A stretch of 9,911 nt of DNA from Candidatus Atribacteria bacterium 1244-E10-H5-B2. GTDB taxonomy: Bacteria > Atribacterota > JS1 > SB-45 > 34-128. Shown piece after piece: positions 1-6,546 of the stretch. The stretch is taken from contig NMQN01000859.1 of NCBI GenBank assembly GCA_003575245.1, positions 1 through 9,911 on the forward strand, given 5' to 3'. Position numbers and translations under genes: made by a program. Position 1 is the first letter of the stretch. Every line of letters begins with the position of its first letter. The notes below the pieces were generated by a model. It searched no databases, was not told where the DNA came from, and worked only from the letters and a program-made list of their open reading frames with translations.

Positions 1-2
1 TC

Positions 3-83
3 CAAGAAATAATGGACAAGGAATTATCTTTTGGACTCAGATATCTCAAAATGCAAGAAAAAATTGTTTTAGGAGAATTTTGA
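3..83 (+). CDS. 3' end of an upstream ORF, product unknown (partial)
   Basis: Reading from base 3, 26 codons stay open to a TGA at 81-83 and give an amphipathic tail ending KIVLGEF. The stop lies 51 bp before the epimerase start on the same strand, so this is plausibly the last part of a preceding operon gene such as a sugar isomerase, dehydrogenase or regulator. The piece is too short to recognise. A second frame is also open to base 88, so the choice of frame rests only on more natural residue composition. Confidence 0.35.
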   Translation, partial: QEIMDKELSFGLRYLKMQEKIVLGEF

Positions 84-134
84 ATTAAAAAAACTTTTAA
101 AATATATAAAATAGATAAGAGAGGTATTTTGGCT

Positions 135-776
135 ATGTTTGAAAGCATCAGAGAAGAAGTATATAAGGCACATATAAGCCTTATGGAAAATAATTTAATC
201 ATATGGACATCTGGAAACGTAAGTGCTAGGGATCCTAAAACCGATCTTATGGTTATCAAACCGAGTGGAGTGTCTTACGACAAATTGTCACCTGATAATT
301 TGGTAATTGTTGATTTAAATGGCAATATCATAGAAGGAAACCTAAAGCCTTCTGTAGATATGGCAACCCATCTTTACGTTTATAAACATATGCCAGATGT
401 TATGTCTGTTATCCATACACATTCTACTTACGCCAGTGCCTTTGCGGCTACAGGTAAGCCAATTCCGGTTTGCCTTACAGCTATGGCAGATTTCTTTGGT
501 CGTGGTATACCTGTGGGAGAACTTGTACTGATAGGAGAAGAAGAGATAGGCAAGGAAATTGTTAGGGAGATCGGTAACTCAAAAGCTATAATAATGAAGA
601 ATCACGGACCTTTTACTATAGGTGCAAGTGTTAATGAGGCTTTACAGGCTGCAATATTTTTAGAAGAAAGTGCAAAAACTCTAATCATGGCTAAAATTTT
701 GGGAGAACCTCAGTCTATTCCAGAGTCTATGGTAAATATACTTCATAAAAACTATACTGAAAAATATGGACAATAA
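135..776 (+). CDS. araD: L-ribulose-5-phosphate 4-epimerase-like protein (class II aldolase/adducin family)
   Basis: This 213-aa cytoplasmic enzyme probably interconverts L-ribulose-5-phosphate and D-xylulose-5-phosphate. The sequence shows the family phosphate-binding motif SGN (residues 26-28) and KPSG (42-45). Metal ligands matching E. coli AraD are D75, H94, H96 (HTH) and H157 (NHGPF). D119 in ADFF matches the AraD catalytic Asp. The C-terminal YGQ (Y211) matches the catalytic Tyr near the end of AraD. Fuculose-phosphate aldolases have Glu at the first of these sites and lack the ADxF motif, so an epimerase is favoured over an aldolase. A TTG at 129 is in frame, but the GAGG at 121-124 sits only 4 nt from it and 10 nt from the ATG at 135, which I chose. 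Length is close to the AraD family (about 231 aa). The stop is shared with the kinase ribosome binding site. UlaF/SgbE-type epimerases are an alternative. Confidence 0.9.
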   Translation: MFESIREEVYKAHISLMENNLIIWTSGNVSARDPKTDLMVIKPSGVSYDKLSPDNLVIVDLNGNIIEGNLKPSVDMATHLYVYKHMPDVMSVIHTHSTYASAFAATGKPIPVCLTAMADFFGRGIPVGELVLIGEEEIGKEIVREIGNSKAIIMKNHGPFTIGASVNEALQAAIFLEESAKTLIMAKILGEPQSIPESMVNILHKNYTEKYGQ

Positions 777-780
777 GGAG
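775..780 (+). promoter_or_regulatory. Ribosome binding site fixing the kinase start
   Basis: AAGGAG overlaps the TAA stop of the epimerase gene (774-776) and lies 9 nt before the ATG at 790. The earlier in-frame ATG at 766 has no such site, so 790 is the better start. The overlap implies translational coupling of the two enzymes. Confidence 0.75.
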
Positions 781-789
781 ATAAATATT

Positions 790-2346
790 ATGCGCAATGA
801 ATATCTTTTAGGTACAGATATAGGTACACAGGGCACAAAGACAGTACTGGTAAATCCTGATGGTAAAATAATCTCTTCTGCATTTTCAGAATATGATGTA
901 ATAAAGCCAAAACCTTCCTGGGCAGAACAATGGCCGGATGTATGGGTAAAAGCCACGTTTGATACCATTAGAGAAACGTTAGAGAAATCAAAAGTGAAAC
1001 CTTCCGATATCGCCGGAATTGCCTTGAGTGGACTTTATGGCGGTTCAGGTATACCAATTGATAAAGATATGGAACCTATAAGACCCTGCCTTATATGGAT
1101 GGATAGACGGGCAACGGATGAAGTACAATGGGTAAAGAAAAACGTTGATAAAGATAAGATATTTGAAATTACCGGTAATTATGTCGATTCTTACTACGGA
1201 TTTACCAAGATGATGTGGATCAAGAAGAATGAACCGGATAATTGGAAAAAGATATTCCAGTTTATAACACCCAAGGATTATGTCATATACAAATCAACCG
1301 GAGAAAATATTACAGACTTTTCATCTGCCGGTAATATTGGTGGCATCTTTGATATTAAAAAAAGAGCCTGGTCAAAAGAGATGTGTAATATACTCGGTAT
1401 CCCTATATCCATGTTACCACAGCAAATTGTAAAATCTGCAGATGTTGTGGGTAAAATAACCAAAGAAGCCTCGAAGTTATGTGGTTTATTGGAAGGAACA
1501 CCGGTGGTAGCTGGAGGCATAGATGCCCCGGTGGCTTCTTTAAGTGCCGGTGTCCTAGAAGAGAAAAGCCATGTTGCTATGGCCGGAACCTCTATCTGTT
1601 GGGGGGTTGTTCATAAAGGACAACATCTATCTCCTAGATTAGTAAGTTTTCCCTATGTGGCTTACGATGACGAAATGATATATACTTTTGGCGGAGCAGC
1701 AACAGCAGGTGGTATCGTTAGATGGTTTAGAGATCAATTCTGTGTTAAAGAGCGAGAAGCCGAAAGAGGATTGAATATATCAGCCTACAGACTCTTAGAT
1801 GAAGAGGTAGAAGATATTCCCCCTGGTTCGGAAGGACTTTTGTTATTACCATATTTTATGGGTGAACGTTCGCCCATATGGGATCCTAATGCAAAAGGAA
1901 CTATAATAGGTTTGACCTTATACCATACCAGGAAGCACATTTACCGAGCAATTTTAGAAGGTGTAGCCTATTCCCTGCGTCACAATATAGAAGCAGGATT
2001 AGAAAGTGGCCTGGAGTTGGCAGATGATTGTATTATGGTAGGAGGGGTAACGAAATCTCAGTTGTGGTTGAAGATATTTTCGGATGTAACTGGATATCCG
2101 GTAAAAACCCTCATCCAAGACGTGGAGGCTCCTTATGGAGATGCCTTATTAGCTGGGGTTGGAACAGGTGTTCTAGATTCGTACGAAAGGATAAAGGATT
2201 GGGTGCGATTCAATAAAACAATCTACCCTGATAAAAAAGCAAAAAAGATATACGATCAATATTTTATAGAATACAAGAAGGCATATGAATCTTTAAAGGA
2301 AACTATGAATACTTTGGGTAAGATAGGCTCTATAAAAATCGATTAA
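790..2346 (+). CDS. FGGY-family carbohydrate kinase (xylulokinase/L-ribulokinase-like)
   Basis: This 518-aa cytoplasmic kinase should transfer phosphate from ATP to a ketose, feeding the epimerase encoded 13 bp upstream. The N-terminal phosphate loop is DIGTQGTK (10-17). FGGY signature 1 is around residues 135-145 (YYGFTK...W). The presumed catalytic base is D245 in GGIDAP. FGGY signature 2 spans 370-390 (GTIIGL, 7 residues, then HIYRAILE). The C-terminal ATP-site motif GGVTKS is at 418-423. Length is normal for the family. The sugar-site segment SGLYGGSG (80-87) replaces the SGQMHG of xylulokinases, so D-xylulose may not be the substrate. Pairing with an AraD-type epimerase favours L-ribulose or L-xylulose, but that is inference. 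Confidence 0.93.
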   Translation: MRNEYLLGTDIGTQGTKTVLVNPDGKIISSAFSEYDVIKPKPSWAEQWPDVWVKATFDTIRETLEKSKVKPSDIAGIALSGLYGGSGIPIDKDMEPIRPCLIWMDRRATDEVQWVKKNVDKDKIFEITGNYVDSYYGFTKMMWIKKNEPDNWKKIFQFITPKDYVIYKSTGENITDFSSAGNIGGIFDIKKRAWSKEMCNILGIPISMLPQQIVKSADVVGKITKEASKLCGLLEGTPVVAGGIDAPVASLSAGVLEEKSHVAMAGTSICWGVVHKGQHLSPRLVSFPYVAYDDEMIYTFGGAATAGGIVRWFRDQFCVKEREAERGLNISAYRLLDEEVEDIPPGSEGLLLLPYFMGERSPIWDPNAKGTIIGLTLYHTRKHIYRAILEGVAYSLRHNIEAGLESGLELADDCIMVGGVTKSQLWLKIFSDVTGYPVKTLIQDVEAPYGDALLAGVGTGVLDSYERIKDWVRFNKTIYPDKKAKKIYDQYFIEYKKAYESLKETMNTLGKIGSIKID

Positions 2347-2414
2347 GTAATAGATTCTGTATTAGAGATAATTCATACTATTAACTGATAATAAATTCGT
2401 AAGAAAATAGATAA

Positions 2415-2612
2415 ATGAAAACTATTTTATGTTATGGGGATTCTAATACTTGTGGCTATAATCCTGCGACCAAAGATAGGTACAACAATGATGTTCGTTA
2501 GCCAGGTATATTGAGAAATAATCTTGGTTATAACTATTTTATTGTTGAAGAAGGTTTGAATGGCAGGACAGAAGAACTTCATCAAGAAAGGGAGGTGATG
2601 GGTATCGAATAG
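2415..2612 (+). pseudogene. Decayed SGNH/GDSL hydrolase (5' fragment with an internal stop)
   Basis: From the ATG at 2415 the reading starts MKTILCYGDSNTCGY, the block I of SGNH-type esterases with nucleophile Ser10 in GDSN. An in-frame TAG at 2499-2501 interrupts it where relatives read RWPG, so TGG to TAG is the likely lesion. The same frame then continues PGIL..., and reaches the block II motif GLNGRT at 2553-2570 before losing similarity and ending at TAG 2610-2612. About 65 of an expected roughly 200 codons remain. The block III Asn and the C-terminal Asp/His region are absent downstream. Intact members of this family are lipases, esterases or carbohydrate deacetylases; here one would have sat inside the sugar operon, perhaps trimming acyl groups from the substrate (inference). 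Confidence 0.8.
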
Positions 2613-2716
2613 AAAGAGATTTGTTCAGTATGAATAATATAATCTTATATTAGAGCTGTAACCCAAACAAATCTCAAAAAAGATTTATTAGTGATAATGT
2701 AAAAATAAAGTACTAC

Positions 2717-2762
2717 AGGAGGTGATGTATAAAAACAATTTTATGTATTTTTCTAATTGTTA
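2717..2762 (+). other. Possible second SGNH hydrolase 5' remnant behind an orphan Shine-Dalgarno
   Basis: A full-length Shine-Dalgarno sequence, AGGAGGTGAT, at 2717-2726 is followed 2 nt later by ATAAAAACAATTTTATGT (2729-2746). This matches the start of the hydrolase fragment at 2415-2432 at 16 of 18 bases, but with ATG changed to ATA, and reads xKTILC. After this the frame stops within a few codons. It may be the ruined start of a duplicated gene. The match is short and AT-rich, so chance is possible. Confidence 0.3.
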
Positions 2763-2796
2763 GTTTTATAAATTTACAAAAAAAAAGGAGTTAAAA

Positions 2797-3777
2797 ATGA
2801 AAAAATTATTATTACTGATAGTATTAGTGTTGTTAAGTGTATCTATGATAGCAGCCTACTCACTTGAAGGTAAGGCTGAAAAACTCCCAATGAAGGGTGT
2901 GATAGTTGGTTATTTACCGGGCAGTCTTCAAGATGCCGCTCGTGTAGTGTGGTCAGACAATCTTGAAAAGACACTCAAAGAAGCAGGTTGTGAAAAGTTC
3001 ATAGTAATTGATTCTGCGCAGGATGTTACAAAGCAGATAAATGATGGTGAAGATATTCTACAGATGGGTATAGATATATTGGTATTGAACCCGAACGATG
3101 CTGATGCAATGATCCCTATAGTAAAAAAAGCAAATGATATGGGAATTCCAGTGGTTTGTATTGATAGAAAAACCAATGGTGGAAAAGTTGTTACTACTGT
3201 AACTGGTGATAACTGGCAAATTGGGGAAGAAGCTGCAGAGTTATTAGTAAAGTTACTTGATGGCAAAGGTAAAGTGCTACATATTCAGGGTACTCTAGGA
3301 GCATCTGTAGTATATGAAAGAGGAGAAAGCTTTAGAAAGGTAATGGAGAATTATCCAGATATGGTAATTATAGGAGAGCCATCATCTGATCATTGGACAA
3401 CAGAAGATGGCCTTGCATTCACAGAGGACGCACTTTCTGCACACCCAGATTTGGACGCTATTTATGCCCAAACTGATTCCATTATACTAGGCGCTTTTCT
3501 TGCAGTGGAAGCTGCAGGTAAGACAGATCAGGTTATATTCTGTAGCCAAGGTTGGTATGGTGAAATACCTAATATAATGAAGGAGAAAAGAGGAACAATA
3601 TATGATTGGGCTTTTGGTTGTGCGGCAATTGGTCAAGCGACAGCAGATGTAGTTATAAAGATTGCCCAAGGAAGACTAGATATAATTCCAAAAACTATTT
3701 CAATTCCATGTGGAGTGGTAACTCCTGACAATGTTGATGAGATGTGGGAGAAATATAACCTTAATCTTGTCGAATAA
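2797..3777 (+). CDS. Sugar ABC transporter substrate-binding protein (RbsB-like, CUT2 type)
   Basis: This 326-aa exported protein should bind a sugar in the periplasm and deliver it to the permease encoded next. It has an N-terminal signal peptide (KK, a hydrophobic run 4-19, cleavage after IAA near residue 20) without a lipobox Cys. The periplasmic-binding-protein fold follows, with RbsB-like landmarks: NPNDADA (98-104), IDRK with D123/R124, ERGESF with R175, and AQTDS (224-228). RbsB contacts ribose through Asp-Arg and Arg equivalents that are kept here. The RbsB NPFF, QND and FDG elements are replaced by an LPG/SLQD stretch, QTD (225-227) and SQG (250-252), so the ligand is probably not ribose. 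AAGGAG at 2785-2790 gives a normal 6-nt spacing to the ATG. Confidence 0.93.
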   Translation: MKKLLLLIVLVLLSVSMIAAYSLEGKAEKLPMKGVIVGYLPGSLQDAARVVWSDNLEKTLKEAGCEKFIVIDSAQDVTKQINDGEDILQMGIDILVLNPNDADAMIPIVKKANDMGIPVVCIDRKTNGGKVVTTVTGDNWQIGEEAAELLVKLLDGKGKVLHIQGTLGASVVYERGESFRKVMENYPDMVIIGEPSSDHWTTEDGLAFTEDALSAHPDLDAIYAQTDSIILGAFLAVEAAGKTDQVIFCSQGWYGEIPNIMKEKRGTIYDWAFGCAAIGQATADVVIKIAQGRLDIIPKTISIPCGVVTPDNVDEMWEKYNLNLVE

Positions 3778-3798
3778 CCTTATTTAATTACTTCTGAT

Positions 3799-3833
3799 GT
3801 GAATGGGAGAAAAGAATATTTTCTCCCATTCAC
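3799..3833 (+). promoter_or_regulatory. Intercistronic stem-loop between binding-protein and permease genes
   Basis: A perfect 15-bp inverted repeat (left arm 3799-3813, loop 3814-3818, right arm 3819-3833) begins 21 bp after the binding-protein stop. It is followed by TAAAAAAAA, not a T-run, so it is not a standard intrinsic terminator for the + strand. Such hairpins after binding-protein genes commonly protect the upstream mRNA from 3' decay, giving more binding protein than membrane components. That role is inferred here. Confidence 0.75.
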
Positions 3834-3869
3834 TAAAAAAAACATTACATATTATTTAGGTTAGTTATA

Positions 3870-4808
3870 ATGAGTAAAAATTTTGATTTTAGAAAATTTT
3901 GGAAAAATTATGGAATTTTAATAATTTTTTGTATCTTTTACATTTTTTTATCATTTGCCAGTGATGCATTCTTCACCAAAAATAATCAGTTAAACATATT
4001 ACGTCAAAGTTCTATTTTAGGAATAATTTCATTGGGAGTATTCACCACTCTTAAAGCGGGTAATATGGATTTGTCAGTAGGTTCTGCATTAGGTTTTATT
4101 GGAGTTGTAGCTGCTAAAGTATCTCTTTATTATGGAACCATTGTTGCTTTATTGGTTGCTTTCTCTGTCGCTTTACTTATAGGATTATTGAATGGCTTTT
4201 TTAGTACCCGAGGGAAAAATCTTTCAATAATAGTAACTTTGAGCATGAAATTTATTCTTTATAGTGGAACATTAGTAATTACAAGAGCAAGGCCTGTAAC
4301 AGGTCTTCCTAAAAGCCTGATTTTTCTTGGACATGAAAATATTGGTCCAGTTCCAATGCCAGTAATTGTATTAATTATTGTGGTTATTATTTTTTGGATC
4401 TTTTTCTCCTATACTGCCCCCGGAAGAAGGGTAAGTGCAGTGGGAGTAAGTGATGTAACTGCAAACCTTTATGGTATCTCAGTTAAAAGGATTCAGATAT
4501 ATACTTTCTTAGTTTCCGCGCTTTGTGCAGCACTTGCAGGCATAATTATGCTTGGAAGATGTATTTCTGGTCAACCAAATGCGGGATTAGGTGCAGAACT
4601 GGATGCAATTGGTGCAGTACTTCTTGGTGGCACTAGCCTAGCTGGTGGAATTGGGACAGTTAGAGGAGTTATGGTAGGTGTTCTAATTCTTGGATTGATA
4701 AATAATGGTCTTAATTTATTGGGAATAAGCCCTTTTTATAGAGATGCAGCTAAGGGTGTTGTGATATTGTTTGCAATTCTTATGGATCAATGGGAAAGAA
4801 AAAAATAA
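3870..4808 (+). CDS. Sugar ABC transporter permease (RbsC-like, BPD_transp_2 family)
   Basis: This 312-aa inner-membrane protein forms the translocation channel, presumably as a homodimer. It has about eight to ten hydrophobic segments, starting at residues 14-30 and 48-63. The family motif DLSVGS is at 67-72. The conserved C-terminal block runs from GAELDAIGAV (241-250) through LLGGTSLAGG to GTVRG (262-266), the region that contacts the ATPase. Length is normal (RbsC is about 320 aa). The start ATG has only a weak AGG (3858-3860) 9 nt upstream, which together with the preceding hairpin suggests lower expression than the binding protein. Confidence 0.95.
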   Translation: MSKNFDFRKFWKNYGILIIFCIFYIFLSFASDAFFTKNNQLNILRQSSILGIISLGVFTTLKAGNMDLSVGSALGFIGVVAAKVSLYYGTIVALLVAFSVALLIGLLNGFFSTRGKNLSIIVTLSMKFILYSGTLVITRARPVTGLPKSLIFLGHENIGPVPMPVIVLIIVVIIFWIFFSYTAPGRRVSAVGVSDVTANLYGISVKRIQIYTFLVSALCAALAGIIMLGRCISGQPNAGLGAELDAIGAVLLGGTSLAGGIGTVRGVMVGVLILGLINNGLNLLGISPFYRDAAKGVVILFAILMDQWERKK

Positions 4809-4822
4809 TCTAATAAAAAAAT

Positions 4823-4830
4823 GGAAGGGA
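4823..4830 (+). promoter_or_regulatory. Ribosome binding site fixing a TTG start for the ATPase
   Basis: GGAAGGGA (containing AAGGGA) lies 6 nt before the TTG at 4837. The longer in-frame reading back to TTG 4771 would overlap the permease gene and add 22 residues unlike any ABC ATPase N-terminus, so 4837 is the better start. Confidence 0.6.
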
Positions 4831-4836
4831 TTTAAA

Positions 4837-5589
4837 TTGAAGAGTGTAGTTTTAGAAGTAAAAAAATTATCTAAATATTTTGGCGGTACAAAAGCAGTTG
4901 ATGGTATTGATTTAAAATTATATGAAGGAGAGATTATTGCTATTGTAGGAGATAATGGAGCTGGTAAATCAACATTAATAAAAACAATTTCTGGTGTTCA
5001 TAAAAAAACTAGTGGTCAGATTTATATAAATGGTAAAGAGATTGATATCAACTCCACTCTTGATGCAAGAAGAAATGGAGTAGAAACGGTTTATCAATCA
5101 GAAGGTATATTAGGTCGTTTTGATGCTCCGGCAAATTTATTTTTGGGCAGGGAAAAAGTACTAAAGAATTTTCTTGGTAAATTTTTTAAAATTATGGATA
5201 TAAGATATATGAAAAAAGAGACAGAAGAGATGCTGGAAAGAATTGGAATAAAACTTAAAGATTTATCTCTTGAAGTTAATGATTTATCTGGTGGGCAAAA
5301 ACAATCTGTTGTAGTTGGAAGAGCAGTGTATTGGGGAGGAAAGATCCTAATTTTTGATGAACCTACTAATAATCTTGGTCCTGAGCAACAGAGAAGAGTT
5401 ATAAATTTAATCAAGAGAATAAGAAATGAACATAATGTGTCTATTATAGTAATTAGCCATGATATTTTTCATGTTTTTGAAATAGCAGATAGAATTGTAG
5501 TATTACGAAATGGTATAAAAGTTGGAGAAAGATTAAAAAAAGATAGTAATCCTAACGAAATAGTGTCTATGATAACTGGTGTAATATAA
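4837..5589 (+). CDS. Sugar ABC transporter ATP-binding protein, single-domain CUT2 type
   Basis: This 250-aa cytoplasmic ATPase energises the importer. Motifs are all present: Walker A GDNGAGKST (38-46), Q-loop VYQSEG, signature LSGGQKQ (150-156), Walker B ILIFDEP (170-176) and switch His H208 in ISHD. It contains one nucleotide-binding domain only, whereas RbsA, XylG and MglA are about 500 aa with two fused domains. No second domain is found downstream, and the ORF ends cleanly after the usual VSMITG motif, so this looks like a natural half-size form (as in the FrcA group) that would work as a homodimer. It begins 28 bp after the permease stop with a TTG codon and is the last gene of the operon. 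Confidence 0.93.
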   Translation: MKSVVLEVKKLSKYFGGTKAVDGIDLKLYEGEIIAIVGDNGAGKSTLIKTISGVHKKTSGQIYINGKEIDINSTLDARRNGVETVYQSEGILGRFDAPANLFLGREKVLKNFLGKFFKIMDIRYMKKETEEMLERIGIKLKDLSLEVNDLSGGQKQSVVVGRAVYWGGKILIFDEPTNNLGPEQQRRVINLIKRIRNEHNVSIIVISHDIFHVFEIADRIVVLRNGIKVGERLKKDSNPNEIVSMITGVI

Positions 5590-5803
5590 ACATCAGAAAA
5601 TTTGATTATAAAAATTTTTCTAGGAGCTTGTCCGATTTTTTAAAATTATGCGAATAAAGGCACTTATATTGGTTATCTATCTAAGACCCTTATTTTACAA
5701 GGCTTTCATGTGTGCTATTTTCCCCTACCACCTTCTATAATTCCCTTTCTTTTATATGGCATTTCTACAAAAGTGGGAATCTGCCCCGTATTTCTCAACT
5801 GTA

Positions 5804-5843
5804 GATTGGTAAATAGGAGGATTGGCAGATTGGCGAATTTGTA
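5804..5843. repeat. Degenerate 8-bp tandem repeat (GATTGGYR-like, about five units)
   Basis: Successive 8-mers read GATTGGTA, AATAGGAG, GATTGGCA, GATTGGCG and AATTTGTA. GATTGG recurs at 5804, 5820 and 5828, always in 8-bp phase. Similar GATTGGCGAATT-type octamer runs are a familiar sort of intergenic microsatellite in some uncultured bacteria. The function is unknown. Confidence 0.5.
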
Positions 5844-6033
5844 AACTCTTGCATCTCGCACCCCATATCTTCCAACCGATAACTAAAAACTTTTCTTCTA
5901 AAAAAGCAGGATTTCCCCAACTCCTTGTCGAAGTTTACATATGTGAAGACTAAACAGGTTCGGGTTTTGAGTCGGTGCTTTATCTCGAGATTGGTTTTTT
6001 TTATGACCTCTATCTATGTTTATTCTTGGGAGA

Positions 6034-6059
6034 ACCCGGGGACCCGGGTAATTTTTTTT
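6034..6059 (+). terminator. Intrinsic terminator-like hairpin with T8 tract
   Basis: ACCCGG (6034-6039) pairs with CCGGGT (6044-6049) across a GGAC loop, five of six pairs being G-C. It is followed by AA and eight T residues (6052-6059). This is the strongest terminator-like structure in the window. It could end read-through from the sugar operon, 445 bp upstream, or a short untranslated RNA from the gene-free region. Confidence 0.65.
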
Positions 6060-6288
6060 GCCCTTTTTTCATTTAACACAAGGGGCCTTCTTTTAAATAA
6101 CGAGTGTTCAATTTTATTCCTCACATTGAAAAGTAATTCCTAAAAAGTATGCCAAATTAGAGGTTATATTAAAAAAATTAGGTTTCTAAGGGAATCATAA
6201 GAGGGCCTCTAAAATTTTGCCATGTGAGCGGTATTTGAGCAGTTTTAGGGCTATTCTGAACGAGTTATTGAATAATAAAAGGGAATCT

Positions 6289-6504
6289 GTGGACAGAATA
6301 AAAAAGATACTCGTAGATCAATTAGGAGTTGATGAAAGCAAAATTACCGAAAATTCTTCTTTTCTTGATAATCTGGGTTTAGATTCTTTAGATATAGTTG
6401 AACTAATAATGCTTTTTGAAGAAGAATTTAATTTAGAAATTCCGGATAAAGATGCGGAAAAAATAAAAACTGTCGGAGATGCGACTAAATACTTAGATAA
6501 ATAA
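6289..6504 (+). CDS. acpP: Acyl carrier protein (stand-alone)
   Basis: This 71-aa acidic protein should carry acyl groups on a 4'-phosphopantetheine arm attached to Ser33 in the motif GLDSLD (30-35). Helix II and the following [12 protein letters not shown] (42-53) closely match type II fatty-acid ACPs, and the C-terminus ends YLDK as expected. The GTG at 6289 has AAAGGGA about 4 nt upstream and gives a protein a few residues shorter than E. coli ACP (77 aa). The frame stays open upstream, and TTG 6268 would add seven residues. No fatty-acid or polyketide synthesis gene is nearby, so this may be a second, specialised ACP rather than the housekeeping one. Confidence 0.88.
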   Translation: MDRIKKILVDQLGVDESKITENSSFLDNLGLDSLDIVELIMLFEEEFNLEIPDKDAEKIKTVGDATKYLDK

Positions 6505-6546
6505 AAATATAAACCTAAAGAGTGGAAAGATTGAAGGAGTTTAGCT

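Larger units (their letters stand above)
5590..6288. other. About 700-bp gene-free region at the operon/accessory boundary
   Basis: No ORF here has a credible ribosome binding site together with protein-like composition; a 72-codon ORF at 5925-6143 has neither. The stretch contains a degenerate 8-bp tandem repeat (5804-5843), a GC-rich hairpin with a T-run (6034-6059), a 7-bp inverted repeat (6157-6163 with 6206-6212) and a near-palindrome AGAGGGCCTCT (6200-6210). The mosaic of GC-rich islands in AT-rich DNA resembles dispersed intergenic elements or remnants rather than a promoter region. No transposase fragment is recognisable. Confidence 0.55.

Noticed and set aside
1278..1520. Minus-strand ORFs inside the kinase, binding-protein and ATPase genes
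   Set aside because: They are shadows of well-supported genes on the other strand with no ribosome binding sites or recognisable products.
2669..2686. AAATCT/AGATTT hairpin in the hydrolase remnant region
   Set aside because: A six-pair AT-rich stem without a T-run is expected by chance in DNA of this composition.
4771..4836. Longer ATPase start overlapping the permease gene
   Set aside because: It is a TTG without a Shine-Dalgarno, and the extra residues do not resemble an ABC ATPase N-terminus.
5971..5983. GAGTCGGTGCTTT matching the 3' part of the S. pyogenes tracrRNA hairpin
   Set aside because: The complementary GGCACC arm, anti-repeat and any CRISPR array or cas gene are absent, so the match is coincidental.
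5925..6143. 72-codon ORF in the gene-free island
   Set aside because: It lacks a ribosome binding site, overlaps the strong terminator-like hairpin and translates into an improbable composition, so it is more likely chance or element DNA.
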